Origin: an uncultured Acidobacteriia bacterium
GTDB lineage: Bacteria > Acidobacteriota > Terriglobia > Bryobacterales > Bryobacteraceae
Direction: 5' to 3'
DNA length: 64,000 nt
Assembly (NCBI GenBank): GCA_903882645.1
Contig: CAIRXZ010000361.1
Location: 1 to 64,000, forward strand
The position numbers were made by a program, and so were the translations under genes. The notes below the pieces were generated by a model. The model made no database searches, had not been told where the DNA came from, and was given only the letters and a program-made list of their open reading frames with translations. Positions within the stretch are counted from its first letter, which is position 1. Every line of letters begins with the position of its first letter. Below, one piece after another: positions 9,220 through 18,736 of the stretch.

Positions 9220-10208
9220 TGCTTCGGTTCTCCTTCCTTCCGGTTCTCTTCGGCCGCTCCCTGCCCGGCGGCCGTAAGTTGCAGGAAGATGTCTTCCAGG
9301 CTGAGACCCACGGCGTGCAGTTCGTTGAGGTTCCAGCCGGCGTTGACCACCGCCCGCGCCAGCTCGGCGCGAATGTGGCGGCCCTGCAAGCTTTCCACTT
9401 CGAAGCGAATGCGGCCGTCCTTGGAGTCCTTCATGACCACGCGGCTGACGCCGGGGGCCTGCTCCAGGCGCTGCTGCACCTCGGTGGGATTGGGCTGCCC
9501 GCCGGCGGCGTCCACCTCGACCGCCACGGCTTCGGCGCCGCGCAGCCGGTTGGTCAGATTCGCCACCGAATCGATGGCCGCCAGCCTGCCTTTGTTGATG
9601 ATGATGACGTGCTCGCAGGTATGCTCCACTTCCGCGAGAATGTGGGTGCTGAGGATGATGGTGTGCTCCCCGGCCAGCGCGCGGAGCAGTTCGCGAATCT
9701 CGATGATCTGCTTGGGATCGAGGCCGGAAGTCGGCTCGTCGAGAATCAGCACGTCGGGGTTGTGGATCATGGCCTGGGCCAGTCCCACGCGCTGCCGGAA
9801 GCCTTTCGAAAGCTTGCCGATGAGCCTGTTGCGGACGTCGCCGAGAGCGCAGCGGCCGGTGACCTCGTCGATTCGCTTGGCAATGTCCGCCGAGGAGATG
9901 CCCTTCAGCCTGCCGGCGAAGCGAAGATACTCGGACACCTCCATCTCCGGATAGAGCGGCGGCGTTTCCGGAAGGTATCCGATGCGCCGTTTGACCTCCA
10001 ACGGGTTTTCCTGCACGTCGAAGCCGGCCACCGACGCCTTGCCGGACGTGGGCGGCAGAAAACAGGTCAGAACCCGCATGGTGGTGGTCTTCCCGGCCCC
10101 GTTCGGGCCCAGGAAGCCCACGATCTGTCCCTTTTCGACCTCGAAGGAGATGTTGTCCACGGCGACCGTGCGGGCGTATCGCTTGGTGAGACCTTCGACT
10201 TTAATCAT
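9216..10208 (-). CDS. ABC transporter ATP-binding protein, GldA-like
   Basis: 330 residues when started at MIKVEGLTKRYA. Walker A GPNGAGKT is at 34-41, the signature region reads LSKGFRQRVGLAQA and Walker B VLILDEP. The last 100 residues form the extra C-terminal domain common in GldA/CcmA-type ATPases. An upstream in-frame ATG at 10259 would add 17 residues that do not resemble the family, and neither start has a strong ribosome site. First gene of a four-gene operon with permease, GldG and DUF4340 proteins. Confidence 0.9.
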   Translation of the reverse strand: MIKVEGLTKRYARTVAVDNISFEVEKGQIVGFLGPNGAGKTTTMRVLTCFLPPTSGKASVAGFDVQENPLEVKRRIGYLPETPPLYPEMEVSEYLRFAGRLKGISSADIAKRIDEVTGRCALGDVRNRLIGKLSKGFRQRVGLAQAMIHNPDVLILDEPTSGLDPKQIIEIRELLRALAGEHTIILSTHILAEVEHTCEHVIIINKGRLAAIDSVANLTNRLRGAEAVAVEVDAAGGQPNPTEVQQRLEQAPGVSRVVMKDSKDGRIRFEVESLQGRHIRAELARAVVNAGWNLNELHAVGLSLEDIFLQLTAAGQGAAEENRKEGEPKQ

Positions 10209-10419
10209 AATTGGTTGTCCCAGAGAAGAAAGACGTGCGAATTTGGCATTTGGGCGCAAAGAGGGCGCGCAGCGTGGCGCCGAAACGGAATTCTCCTGAA
10301 GCTCTATGGTATGAAGAGCGGCAAAGGGTTGTCAAACGGGGCCTGTCGGGGGGAAGTTGCCGGCGGTTCAACGCCGGGACGGTCCAGACATCGGCTGCGT
10401 GTCGCGATTCAACTCAGTT

Positions 10420-10557
10420 TCAACCGATTTTCGTCCGATGGCCCTTGAGGGGATCTGGCAGAAACAGGGAGACCGCGGTCGCCAGCAGGCACAGGATTAC
10501 CGCGGCGCCGAGCGCGACATTCATCACCGTAAGCCAGAACGTTGCTGGATCCGTCAC
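10420..10557 (-). CDS. Small single-span membrane protein (45 residues)
   Basis: A short gene read as GTG start with GGGAGG seven bases upstream. The protein begins MTDPATFWLTVMNVALGAA, has one hydrophobic helix of about 25 residues, then the polar tail FLPDPLKGHRTKIG. The strong ribosome site, the clean helix and the charged tail argue for a real gene. It lies 212 bases upstream of the ABC ATPase gene on the same strand and could be an accessory to it or independent. No family recognised. Confidence 0.55.
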   Translation of the reverse strand: MTDPATFWLTVMNVALGAAVILCLLATAVSLFLPDPLKGHRTKIG

Positions 10558-10646
10558 GTAAACCGCCTCCCGCTCGACCAAGCCCCGCCCGCCTCCTTTC
10601 GGCCAGCCCAGAGTACTGTGGGCGCCGCGAGACGAGTCCGTCTAAG

Positions 10647-10673
10647 ATTATAGCTCTATTAAGCCCCATTATA
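10647..10673 (-). promoter_or_regulatory. AT-rich stretch with two TATAAT boxes (minus strand)
   Basis: Two perfect minus-strand TATAAT hexamers occur at 10673-10668 and 10652-10647 in an otherwise GC-rich gap, upstream of the small membrane protein and the ABC operon. No good -35 was found at 17 bases from either, so the assignment rests on the -10 boxes and on position. Confidence 0.3.
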
Positions 10674-10827
10674 CGACGCAGTACATTCGGTCCCCTGAAC
10701 CGGCCAAACCCGACCAGGGATCGGGTTGTGGGCCGCTCCACCGCCTGGCGAGGTCCTCGAAAGCCGCGTCGTGTTCCAAGGTTCCCCATGGCAGCCTCGA
10801 AATACCCCGCGCTGCTACATTAGAGGC

Positions 10828-11598
10828 TTGATCCTGCCGACATTTTCCGGAATCGCGGCGCCGGCGCTGGCGACAGCGGTGGGGCTGGGCGGCGCGGCGG
10901 TGGGGGTGTGGCTGACCAACGCGCATCGCCGGGTCCGCCTGGCGGCGCCGTTGAGCGCGGGCGTGCTGCTGGGGGTGGCACTGTTCGGACTGGCGCCGGA
11001 GCTGGCGCTGGAGGCCGGCTGGACCGCCACCGCGCTGCTTTTCGCCGCGGGTTTCCTGCTGCTATTCGCGGTGGACCGCTGGGCCTATCCGGTCTGCCCG
11101 GCCTGCTCGCACGATCACGACCATGCCGCCTGCTCCACGGAATTTCACGGCTTCGCCCTGCCCCTGATCGCGGCGGCCTCGGCGCACAGCTTCATGGACG
11201 GCTGGAGCGTGGCGGCCACGCAACTGGCCGCGCCTCTCGGCCTGCGGGTGGCGGTGCCGCTGGCGATCGCGCTGCACAAATTGCCCGAAGGCATCGCGCT
11301 CGGCGGGATGCTGCGCGCGTCCGTGAAGTCGCGCCCCGGAGCGCTGGGCTGGTGCGCCGTCGCCGAAGGGACCACGCTGCTGGGTGGCGCGGCCGGGCTG
11401 TGGATGGCGCCGCGCTTAGGGAGCGGATGGATTACCTACCCGGTGGGCGTCACCGCCGGCTGGCTCTTCTACCTGGGCTGCCACGCCATACACCAGGAGT
11501 GGAAACGGCGCGGGGCCGCTCCGGCGTTTCTTTCGGCGGCGGCAGGCGCGGCGGGAGCGGCGCTCATTCAGCGGGGGGCGGAAGCGCTGCTGCGGTAG
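10828..11598 (+). CDS. ZIP family metal transporter
   Basis: Inner-membrane importer of divalent metal, probably zinc. From the TTG at 10828 it has 256 residues and about eight helices. A His-rich loop CSHDHDHAAC lies after the third helix. The paired metal-site helices read HSFMDGWSV and HKLPEGIALG; the second is the ZIP signature. The start is uncertain: the frame is open to 10726, but conservation begins after the TTG. TACATT lies seven bases before that codon, consistent with a leaderless transcript. Converges on the PIN gene. Confidence 0.85.
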   Translation: MILPTFSGIAAPALATAVGLGGAAVGVWLTNAHRRVRLAAPLSAGVLLGVALFGLAPELALEAGWTATALLFAAGFLLLFAVDRWAYPVCPACSHDHDHAACSTEFHGFALPLIAAASAHSFMDGWSVAATQLAAPLGLRVAVPLAIALHKLPEGIALGGMLRASVKSRPGALGWCAVAEGTTLLGGAAGLWMAPRLGSGWITYPVGVTAGWLFYLGCHAIHQEWKRRGAAPAFLSAAAGAAGAALIQRGAEALLR

Positions 11599-11606
11599 AC
11601 GCATTT

Positions 11607-12149
11607 TCAAACGCCGTCGATTTCGGAAAGGGGCATCTCGCCAATTTCGATGAGAAACTCGTTGACTGATGTCTTGGGCAGCCGGATACCACGGTGGAAC
11701 AACTCCGCAAAGTGAGTTCGGCAGGCAGCCGAGGAGAATAGTCCGAGTTCAAAGAGCCGTTTGAGAATCCAGAACGTCCCGTGAAAATCGCGGCCGAAGC
11801 TCTCTGCCAACTTTCGGCCCCAAGGGTCGTCAACGACAACCATCGCGCCTACCTCGGCCGCCTGAACAACGGCCTCTGCCTCGCCGCGATCTTCCACGCC
11901 CTGCGCCGCGCGTTCGATCAGCAGGATATCTACCGTGCCTCTGTCGTAGTCGTCGCAGCGCTCGACAAAGGCGTACGAATCCAGCACTGCCTTAAGACGA
12001 TCTTTCGTCGCACGACGCCTGAACAACTCGATTTGAACCGCTCTGGGGAGCAGCACACGGGAAAACAGGAAGCTGAGCTGAGGCAGCAAATTGAGGTGGT
12101 CGAGAGCGATGACGCTGGACGCGTCTATGGTACATGCCGGCAGCCGCAT
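11607..12149 (-). CDS. PIN-like domain protein (DUF3368 type)
   Basis: 180 residues starting MRLPACTIDASSVIALDHLNLLP. The first PIN Asp lies in TIDASSVIAL. The middle has the DUF3368-like block DRGEAEAVVQAAEVGAMVVVDD followed by GRKLAESFGRDFHGT, which supplies further acidic residues. DUF3368 proteins are usually toxins or nuclease partners next to small antitoxins; here the only partner is the TIR-like gene ten bases upstream. No strong ribosome site, so translation may depend on that gene. Ribonuclease activity is inferred from the fold only. Confidence 0.75.
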   Translation of the reverse strand: MRLPACTIDASSVIALDHLNLLPQLSFLFSRVLLPRAVQIELFRRRATKDRLKAVLDSYAFVERCDDYDRGTVDILLIERAAQGVEDRGEAEAVVQAAEVGAMVVVDDPWGRKLAESFGRDFHGTFWILKRLFELGLFSSAACRTHFAELFHRGIRLPKTSVNEFLIEIGEMPLSEIDGV

Positions 12150-12159
12150 GGCGTAGGCG

Positions 12160-12639
12160 CTAATCCTGCGGAACGAACGCAGCCAGGACCAACAGACCAA
12201 GGGCTACGGTGCCGAGCGCGATGAGGGCTTTCTTTGTCCTCTGCCCGCCCTCGACGTTCTTCAAGTGCTGCACAATTGCCAATTCTGCCTGATCGGGATT
12301 CGTGGGATCGACGACAATGACAATGAAGTTCGAGCCGACGAAGGGCTGCAACTGCGGCGCGACGTGGGGGGCAGCCATCACTGTTGTGGGCTTCTGGCTG
12401 GCCTGGCTGGCCTGGAGTTCCTGCCAGCAGGCCCCCGAGATCACCACACCGACGACGCCAAGAATCACGTCCGCCTGGTTCAGTTTCAGTGCGGACTCCT
12501 CATTGATGACAGCGGCCGGAATCTGTCGGGTGTAGGCAGGGGGCACGTACACCGTCAGTCCATTGACAGCGCCCAGGGCCTGGAGCCGGAGCGCCGTCAC
12601 CTGGTCGGCCGCGCTGCCGTATGAGATAAATACCTTCAT
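12160..12639 (-). CDS. TIR-like domain protein with C-terminal membrane anchor
   Basis: 159 residues. The N-terminus MKVFISYGSAADQVTALRLQ matches strand A and box 1 of TIR-type domains. A region ALKLNQADVILGVVG follows, then SGACWQELQAS, where Glu74 sits where the NAD-hydrolase Glu of TIR enzymes lies. The last 25 residues form one hydrophobic helix after a Lys-rich patch (RTKKALIALGTVALGLLVL), so the domain would hang on the inner membrane. It is followed ten bases later by a PIN-domain gene. The pairing resembles defence or toxin modules, but I do not know this exact combination. TIR enzymatic activity is unproven. Confidence 0.65.
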   Translation of the reverse strand: MKVFISYGSAADQVTALRLQALGAVNGLTVYVPPAYTRQIPAAVINEESALKLNQADVILGVVGVVISGACWQELQASQASQKPTTVMAAPHVAPQLQPFVGSNFIVIVVDPTNPDQAELAIVQHLKNVEGGQRTKKALIALGTVALGLLVLAAFVPQD

Positions 12640-12690
12640 TGCTCGCCTACCCCAATTGTAGCGCTGGCGACCGCTGCCGGCCGGCTGCGC

Positions 12691-13017
12691 TCAAACGACA
12701 AGCACGACCCGCCACACCCCGTACGCCGCAAATACGGCCAGGCCCGCGCTCCACAGGCGGGCCCGCGCCGGGCCATCCCATAACAGCGAGAACACCATCG
12801 CCATCCCCAGGGGGCTGAGAGCATTAAACCCGATCGCGGCGCTCCAGTGGCCCTTGGCCAGCTCGAACATCGCCCGCGTGAGGCCGCAGAAGGGGCAGGA
12901 CCGGCCCGTCAGCCAATGAAAACCGCAGAGGCGGAAGGCCGGCTGGGCTGGAAGCCGGAACAGCCAAAGCGCGCCGAACAGCAGCGCAATCGCCGGAATC
13001 CGCCACAACCTGGCCAT
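12691..13017 (-). CDS. DUF2752 small membrane protein
   Basis: 108 residues with three or four helices. The signature of DUF2752 is clear: CGFHWLTGRSCPFCGLTRAMFEL, with a CPFCG pair and an Arg after the following Thr. The ATG lies two bases after the zinc-ribbon protein's TGA, with GTGAGG as ribosome site inside that gene, so the two are co-translated. Function of DUF2752 is unknown; the frequent neighbour is a zinc-ribbon membrane protein, as here. Confidence 0.85.
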   Translation of the reverse strand: MARLWRIPAIALLFGALWLFRLPAQPAFRLCGFHWLTGRSCPFCGLTRAMFELAKGHWSAAIGFNALSPLGMAMVFSLLWDGPARARLWSAGLAVFAAYGVWRVVLVV

Positions 13018-13019
13018 CC

Positions 13020-13712
13020 TCACAGCGTTTCGACCGTCCGCTGCTCGAACCCGACGATTTCCTGGTAGGCCACGGTGACCGCCGCCACCGAGATGGGAAT
13101 CGTCACCAGCAAGCCGACCAGGCAGCAAATCGCCCCGAGCACGTTGAGGAAGAACAGGGCCACTAGAAACATGCTGAAGCCGAAGTAGTCGTTCCGCACC
13201 ACCGCGCGGCTGGCCTCCATGGCGTCCCAGAAGTCCATGCGCTTGTCCACGATAAAGAGATAGGTGAACTTGTAGCTGGCGGCCAAGACGATTCCGGGGA
13301 TGATGCAGAACAGCGTCCCGATGGAGACGAAAAGCGTAATGACCAGCGAGGCCACCAGGGCGGGGACGAAGAAGTTGAACCCCGTGAACAGGTCCGCGAA
13401 TTCCGCCCGGCGGCGGAGCGTATGCTTCATGCAGTAGATGAAGAAGCCGGCGGTCAACGGGCCTTGGATGATGAAGGGAACCATGGAGCCAAGAAGGAAC
13501 GTGACCAGAGCCAGCGCGGCGTAGATGGGGATATCCTCCTTCACGAGGCTCCACCCTGCGCCGATCCAGCGGCCCGTCTGCGCGTTGATTCCCGGCCGGG
13601 ACGCCCAAGCGGGGCCGGCCGGGGATGGAGCGGGCGCCGCCAGGGACGCGCCGCACTGCGGGCAGAAACTGACGCCCGGGCCAACCTGCGTACCACAACT
13701 GTGACAAAACAT
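13020..13712 (-). CDS. Zinc-ribbon membrane protein
   Basis: 230 residues. The N-terminus is a double zinc ribbon ([20 protein letters not shown]) followed by a Pro/Ala linker and a membrane domain of five or six helices (about residues 60-220) rich in Phe, Leu and Ile. It resembles DUF975/YIP1-like integral membrane proteins. GAGGAG lies five bases before the ATG. Divergent from clpB. Role unknown; coupling to the DUF2752 gene suggests that the pair works together in the envelope. Confidence 0.8.
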   Translation of the reverse strand: MFCHSCGTQVGPGVSFCPQCGASLAAPAPSPAGPAWASRPGINAQTGRWIGAGWSLVKEDIPIYAALALVTFLLGSMVPFIIQGPLTAGFFIYCMKHTLRRRAEFADLFTGFNFFVPALVASLVITLFVSIGTLFCIIPGIVLAASYKFTYLFIVDKRMDFWDAMEASRAVVRNDYFGFSMFLVALFFLNVLGAICCLVGLLVTIPISVAAVTVAYQEIVGFEQRTVETL

Positions 13713-13901
13713 GAGATCTCCTCAGGGTCCATACGAAGACCCGCGGCCGGTTGTTCCACCCTAACTCGCCAGGAGCGCGGGAGCGTCCTCAGGGTTTCGC
13801 GCCAGACGCCCGCGCCGTCTCGCCTGGACCGCTCTGACGTTCGCGGCTCGAAAGGCATCATACCATCCCGCGCTGCGCGCCGTTTTATCATGGAATCAGC
13901 A

Positions 13902-16550
13902 ATGTTCCGACTGGACAGACTCACTCAGAAAGCGCAAGAGGCGGTGCAGCAGGCGCAAGCCATCGCCGAGAAGAACCAAAGCCAGGTGATGTTCCCGCTG
14001 CACTTGCTGGTGGCCCTGGCCGAGGAGAAGGAAGGTATCGTCCGGCCCGTGCTGGAGAAGTGCGGCGCGCATCCGGACGCGATCCTGGGCGAGGCCGCGC
14101 GGATGATCGCGAGCCTGCCCAAGACGGCGGGAGCGCAGCCCGGGATGTACCTTTCGCAGCCCTTGAACCAGGTGCTGGAGCGGGCCTTCGACGAGGCCGG
14201 GCGCTTCAAGGACGAGTTCGTCTCGACCGAGCACCTGCTGCTGGCCATCGCCGAGCAGCGCGGCGACCCGGCCGGCCAGCTCCTCGACCGCGCCGGCGCG
14301 ACGCACGACGCCATCCTCAAAGCCCTGGTTTCGGTCCGCGGCGGCCAGCGGGTCACCGACCAAAGCCCCGAATCGAAGTACCAGGCCCTCGAGCGCTACG
14401 CTCACGACCTCACCGATTCCGCCCGCAAGGGCAAGCTCGACCCCGTCATCGGCCGCGACGAAGAGATCCGGCGCGTGATGCAGGTGCTCAGCCGCCGCAC
14501 CAAGAACAACCCGGTGCTCATCGGCGAGCCCGGCGTCGGCAAGACCGCCATCGTCGAAGGCCTCGCCCAGCGCATCGTCCGAGGCGACGTGCCGGACCAG
14601 CTCAAGAACAAGCGCCTGGTGGCGATCGATCTCGGCTCCATCATCGCCGGCGCCAAGTTCCGCGGTGAATTCGAGGACCGGCTCAAAGCCGTCGTCAAGG
14701 AGATTGTCGATTCCGAAGGCGAGATCATCTGCTTCATCGACGAACTGCACACGCTGGTGGGGGCCGGCTCGGCCGAGGGCGCCATCGACGCCGCCAATCT
14801 GCTCAAGCCCGCGCTGGCCCGCGGCGAGCTGCGGTGCATCGGCGCCACCACGCTCAAGGAATACAAGAAGTACGTGGAGAAGGACGCCGCGCTGGCGCGC
14901 CGCTTCCAGACTGTGCTGGTCGGCGAGCCTTCCGTGGACGATACCATCGCCATTCTGCGCGGCCTCAAGGAGAAGTTCGAGATCCACCATGGCGTGCGCA
15001 TCAAGGATTCCGCCATCATCGCCGCCGCCGTGCTTTCGCACCGCTACATCGCGGACCGTTTCCTGCCGGACAAGGCCATCGACCTCATCGACGAGGCCGG
15101 CTCCGCGCTGCGCCTGCAAATCGGCTCCATGCCGATCGAAATCGACGACCTGGACCGCCGCATTTCACACCTCGAGATCGAGCGTCAGGCGTTAAGCAAG
15201 GAGAACGACGCCGGCTCGCGCGAACGGCTGCGCCACGTCGAGGACGATCTCGAGCGGCTGCGCGGCGAAGCGGCCGGATTGAAGGAACGCTGGAACCGCG
15301 AAAAGAGCGCCATACAGCGCGTGCGCCAGCTCAAAGAGGAGCAGGACGCCCTGCGGCAGCAGGAGGAGAAGGCCAGCGGCGCGCGCGACTGGGAGAAGGC
15401 CGCCGAGCTGCGTTACGGGCGCCTCTCGCAAATCGAGAAGGACATACAGGCCGCCGAGCAGGAGCTGGAATCGGTCAAGGAAACCGCGCTGCTCCAGGAA
15501 GAGATCGGCGAGGACGATATCGCCCGCATCGTGGCCAAGTGGACCGGCATCCCGGTGGCGCGCATGATGGAGGGCGAAATCCAGAAGCTGGTTCAGATGC
15601 CGGACCGCCTCAAGGACCGCGTGGTCGGGCAGGACGAGGCCGTGCGCCTGGTATCCAACGCCATTCTGCGCAACCGCGCCGGCCTGAGCGATCCCGCCCG
15701 GCCCATCGGCAGCTTCATTTTCCTCGGCCCCACCGGCGTCGGCAAGACCGAGTTGGTGCGCGCCCTGGCCCACTACCTCTTCGATGACGATAAGGCCATG
15801 ATCCGCGTGGACATGTCCGAGTACATGGAGAAGCACGCCGTGTCCCGCATGATCGGGTCGCCTCCGGGATACATCGGCCATGAGGAAGGCGGCCAGCTTG
15901 TCGAACAGGTGCGCCGCCGTCCTTATTCGGTGGTCCTGTTCGACGAGATCGAGAAGGCCCACCCGGATGTCTTCAACGTGCTGCTCCAGATTCTGGACGA
16001 TGGCCGCCTGACCGATGGCCAGGGCCGCACGGTCAGCTTCAAGAACACCGTGATCGTCATGACTTCCAACATCGGCACCGGGATGCTGGATAAGAACACC
16101 ATCGGATTCTCCGTGAACGACCGGAATAGGAGCGGCGACGATACCCGCAAGCGGCTGCTGGACGCGCTGCGCACCGCCTTCCGGCCGGAGTTTCTGAACC
16201 GCGTGGACGATATCATCGTATTCAACACGTTGAGCCGCGAGCATCTCACGCGGATTGTCGACATTCAGTTGGACGCCGTGAGCAAGCTATTAAGGGAGCG
16301 CAAGATCGGGCTGGAGGTCACGGCCGCGGCGAAGGATCTGATCGTTGCCGAAGGCTACGACCCGCAGTACGGGGCCCGTCCCATGCGGCGCGCCATTCAG
16401 CGCCTGGTGCAGGACCCGCTGGCGCACAAGCTGATGCGGGGCGAGATCGTGGAAGGCGACGCCGTTTTGGCGGACGCGAAGAAAGGCGCCGGGGTGCTGG
16501 AGTTTTCCAAACTGGAAGCCATCAGCCTTCAGCCATCAGCCGTCAGCTAA
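13902..16550 (+). CDS. clpB: ATP-dependent chaperone ClpB
   Basis: Hexameric disaggregase that works with DnaK. 882 residues, close to the usual length. The double Clp-N repeat is at 1-150, NBD1 has Walker A GEPGVGKT at 208-215, the coiled-coil M domain lies about 400-520, and NBD2 has GPTGVGKT at 609-616. The start was set at [12 protein letters not shown], matching the family; MESAMFRL four codons upstream is also possible. The last eleven residues ([11 protein letters not shown]) and the stop codon are encoded by a CAGC-rich repeat element, so the native end has been altered. Confidence 0.96.
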   Translation: MFRLDRLTQKAQEAVQQAQAIAEKNQSQVMFPLHLLVALAEEKEGIVRPVLEKCGAHPDAILGEAARMIASLPKTAGAQPGMYLSQPLNQVLERAFDEAGRFKDEFVSTEHLLLAIAEQRGDPAGQLLDRAGATHDAILKALVSVRGGQRVTDQSPESKYQALERYAHDLTDSARKGKLDPVIGRDEEIRRVMQVLSRRTKNNPVLIGEPGVGKTAIVEGLAQRIVRGDVPDQLKNKRLVAIDLGSIIAGAKFRGEFEDRLKAVVKEIVDSEGEIICFIDELHTLVGAGSAEGAIDAANLLKPALARGELRCIGATTLKEYKKYVEKDAALARRFQTVLVGEPSVDDTIAILRGLKEKFEIHHGVRIKDSAIIAAAVLSHRYIADRFLPDKAIDLIDEAGSALRLQIGSMPIEIDDLDRRISHLEIERQALSKENDAGSRERLRHVEDDLERLRGEAAGLKERWNREKSAIQRVRQLKEEQDALRQQEEKASGARDWEKAAELRYGRLSQIEKDIQAAEQELESVKETALLQEEIGEDDIARIVAKWTGIPVARMMEGEIQKLVQMPDRLKDRVVGQDEAVRLVSNAILRNRAGLSDPARPIGSFIFLGPTGVGKTELVRALAHYLFDDDKAMIRVDMSEYMEKHAVSRMIGSPPGYIGHEEGGQLVEQVRRRPYSVVLFDEIEKAHPDVFNVLLQILDDGRLTDGQGRTVSFKNTVIVMTSNIGTGMLDKNTIGFSVNDRNRSGDDTRKRLLDALRTAFRPEFLNRVDDIIVFNTLSREHLTRIVDIQLDAVSKLLRERKIGLEVTAAAKDLIVAEGYDPQYGARPMRRAIQRLVQDPLAHKLMRGEIVEGDAVLADAKKGAGVLEFSKLEAISLQPSAVS

Positions 16551-16689
16551 AACCGAGACCGCGGGGGGCGTGTGGCGCGGAGACGAGGCGATGTGCTCTG
16601 TAGGGGCCGGGCGTGCCCGGCCCGAAGTCTGAGGAACGAGTCGGGCGACGCAGAACTAGCTGATGGCTGAAGGCTGATGGCTAAAGGCT
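16514..16689. repeat. CAGC-rich imperfect inverted repeat, copy 2
   Basis: The left arm (GCCATCAGCCTTCAGCCATC) lies inside the 3' end of clpB and gives its stop codon. The right arm (GCTGATGGCTGAAGGCTGAT) ends 13 bases before the htpX start. The centre contains a GGGGCCGGGCGTGCCCGGCCC palindrome-like core near 16601-16622, a motif also found in copy 4 and alone near 19581 and 36590. Confidence 0.85.
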
Positions 16690-16702
16690 ATTGGAGTTAC
16701 CT

Positions 16703-17545
16703 ATGAACACCTTAAAGACCGCTGTGCTACTTGGCCTTCTGGCCGCCGTACTGCTGATCGGAGGCCAGGCGATCGCCGGACGCCAGGGGCTCTATGTGGG
16801 CCTGGGGCTTGCGATCATGATCAACTTCGCAAGTTATTTCTTCTCCGATAAGATCGCCCTTTCCATGTACTCGGCGCAGCCGGTGAGCGAAACCGAGAAC
16901 CCCGAGGCGTACCGCCGCGTCGCGCCCATCGTGCACGGCCTGTGCCATCGCATGGGCCTGCCCATGCCCAAGCTGTACCTGATTCCCGAGGATTCGCCCA
17001 ACGCTTTCGCCACCGGCCGCGGCCCGTCGCACGCCTCGGTGGCCTTCACCACCGGGATCCTGCGGCTCATGAACGATAACGAGATCGAAGGCGTGGTGGC
17101 GCACGAACTGGGCCACGTGCTGCACCGCGACATCCTGATCAGCTCGGTGGCGGCCACGCTGGCCGCGGCCATCACGTTCCTGGCCCGCATGGCATTTTTC
17201 TTTGGCGGATCGAGCCGCGACGACGACAACCGCGGCGGCGCTCTAGGCGCGATCCTCATGATGATCCTGGCGCCCATCGCCGCCATGCTCATACAGATGG
17301 CCATTTCGCGCTCGCGCGAGTACGATGCCGACGCGGCTTCGGCCAAGTACGTGGGCTCGCCCTACCCGCTCATCAATGGCTTGAAGAAGCTGGAAGGCTG
17401 GTCGAAGAGCATTCCCATGGACGCCACGCCATCCACCGCGCATATGTTCATCATCAAGCCCTTCACCGCCGGCGGCATGAAGACCCTGTTCTCGACGCAC
17501 CCCTCGACGGACTCCCGCATCGCCCGCTTGCAGGCGATGCGATGA
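16703..17545 (+). CDS. htpX: Membrane protease HtpX (M48)
   Basis: Zinc metalloprotease for quality control of inner-membrane proteins. 280 residues. Two N-terminal helices (7-24, 31-48), the HELGH zinc motif at 134-138, two further helices, then SRSREYDAD whose Glu is the third zinc ligand. GGAG lies six bases before the ATG at 16703; a TTG four codons earlier is less likely. The stop overlaps the next gene by four bases. Its position after clpB groups two proteostasis genes, though a repeat element separates them. Confidence 0.95.
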   Translation: MNTLKTAVLLGLLAAVLLIGGQAIAGRQGLYVGLGLAIMINFASYFFSDKIALSMYSAQPVSETENPEAYRRVAPIVHGLCHRMGLPMPKLYLIPEDSPNAFATGRGPSHASVAFTTGILRLMNDNEIEGVVAHELGHVLHRDILISSVAATLAAAITFLARMAFFFGGSSRDDDNRGGALGAILMMILAPIAAMLIQMAISRSREYDADAASAKYVGSPYPLINGLKKLEGWSKSIPMDATPSTAHMFIIKPFTAGGMKTLFSTHPSTDSRIARLQAMR

Positions 17546-18705
17546 ACGAAGTCCGCGTCAACCGGAAGGCGGCCGAGCGGGTCGCCTCGGGACACCCGTG
17601 GATTTTTTCGAGCGACGTCACGGATCGAGACGGCGCGCAGCCCGGCGAGGCCGTCAAGGTGGCCGACCCGCGCGGCCGGCCGCTCGGGACGGCGCATTAT
17701 AGTTCCACCTCGGAAATCACGCTGCGGATGCTCTCGCCGCAAGTCGAGGAGATCGGCCGCGATTTTTTCCTGCGCCGCATCCGAGCCGCGGAGGAGCACC
17801 GGCGCGCGGTGGTACGCCACAGCGATGCCTATCGCGTGGTACACGGCGAGGCCGACCTGCTTCCCGCTCTGGTTGTGGACCGTTATGGGGACTACCTGGT
17901 GATGCAGACGCTCGATCAGGGGATGGACGCGGCCAAGGGCGATATCGCATCCTGCCTCGAAGAGATCTTCCATCCGCGCGGCATCGTGGCCCGTAACGAC
18001 GTAGCCGTCCGAGCCAAAGAGAACCTGCCGCAGGAATGCTGCGTGGCCTCAGGCGAGATTCCCGAGTTGGTCACGGCGCACATGAACGGCCTCGCCCTGC
18101 GCGCGGACCTGCTGCGCGGGCAGAAGACCGGCATTTTCCTCGATCAGCGCGAGAACTACCGCGCGGCCGCGCATTACGCGCGCGGCGGGAAGGCGCTCGA
18201 TTGCTTCACCTCGACCGGCGGCTTCGCCCTGCACCTGGCGGCGCATTGCGAATCCGTCGAGGCCGCGGATAGCTCGGCGGGCGCGCTGGCCATTGCCCGC
18301 GCCAACGCGGAGGCCAACGGGATCGCCAACATCGAATTCAACGAGTCCGACGTCTTCGATCTGCTGGCCGGGTACGCCTCCGCGCGCCGCAGGTTCTCCA
18401 TGGTGGTGCTCGATCCGCCGGCCTTCGCGAAATCGCGCCGCAACCTGGACCCGGCGGCGGGCGCCTACAAGGAAATCAACCTGCGCGCCCTGCGCCTGCT
18501 CGGCCCCGGCGGCATCCTGGTGACGTGCTCGTGCTCGCACCACGTAAGCGAGGCCATGCTGCTCGAGGTGGTGGCCCAGGCGTCGCTTGACGCCAACCGC
18601 GCTCTGCGCGTTTTGGAGCGCCGCACCCAGAGCCAGGACCACCCCATCCTGCTCACCGTGCCCGAGACCCACTATTTGAAGTGTTTGATTCTGGAAGTGA
18701 TGTAG
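17542..18705 (+). CDS. rlmI: RlmI-type 23S rRNA (cytosine-C5) methyltransferase
   Basis: 387 residues. The N-terminal PUA-like domain (RVNRKAAERVASGHPWIFSSDV) recognises RNA. The C-terminal Rossmann domain has KTGIFLDQRENYR, the SAM loop CFTSTGGFALHLA and the catalytic motif LDPPAFAKS, as in RlmI/YccW (m5C1962 of 23S rRNA). The ATG overlaps the htpX stop (ATGA). The specific target base is inferred from family resemblance. Confidence 0.88.
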   Translation: MNEVRVNRKAAERVASGHPWIFSSDVTDRDGAQPGEAVKVADPRGRPLGTAHYSSTSEITLRMLSPQVEEIGRDFFLRRIRAAEEHRRAVVRHSDAYRVVHGEADLLPALVVDRYGDYLVMQTLDQGMDAAKGDIASCLEEIFHPRGIVARNDVAVRAKENLPQECCVASGEIPELVTAHMNGLALRADLLRGQKTGIFLDQRENYRAAAHYARGGKALDCFTSTGGFALHLAAHCESVEAADSSAGALAIARANAEANGIANIEFNESDVFDLLAGYASARRRFSMVVLDPPAFAKSRRNLDPAAGAYKEINLRALRLLGPGGILVTCSCSHHVSEAMLLEVVAQASLDANRALRVLERRTQSQDHPILLTVPETHYLKCLILEVM

Positions 18706-18736
18706 CGCGAGTCCGCGCGCCGCGCAACTGTCCAGA

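Noticed and set aside
13713-13901. CIRCE or heat-shock sigma site before clpB
   Set aside because: No TTAGCACTC-N9-GAGTGCTAA element; the CTCGAAA...CCAT resemblance to a sigma-32 site is too weak.
13890-13904. Alternative clpB start at MESAMFRL
   Set aside because: Family members start with the MRLDRLT-type sequence; the four extra residues cannot be excluded, but the shorter start is preferred.
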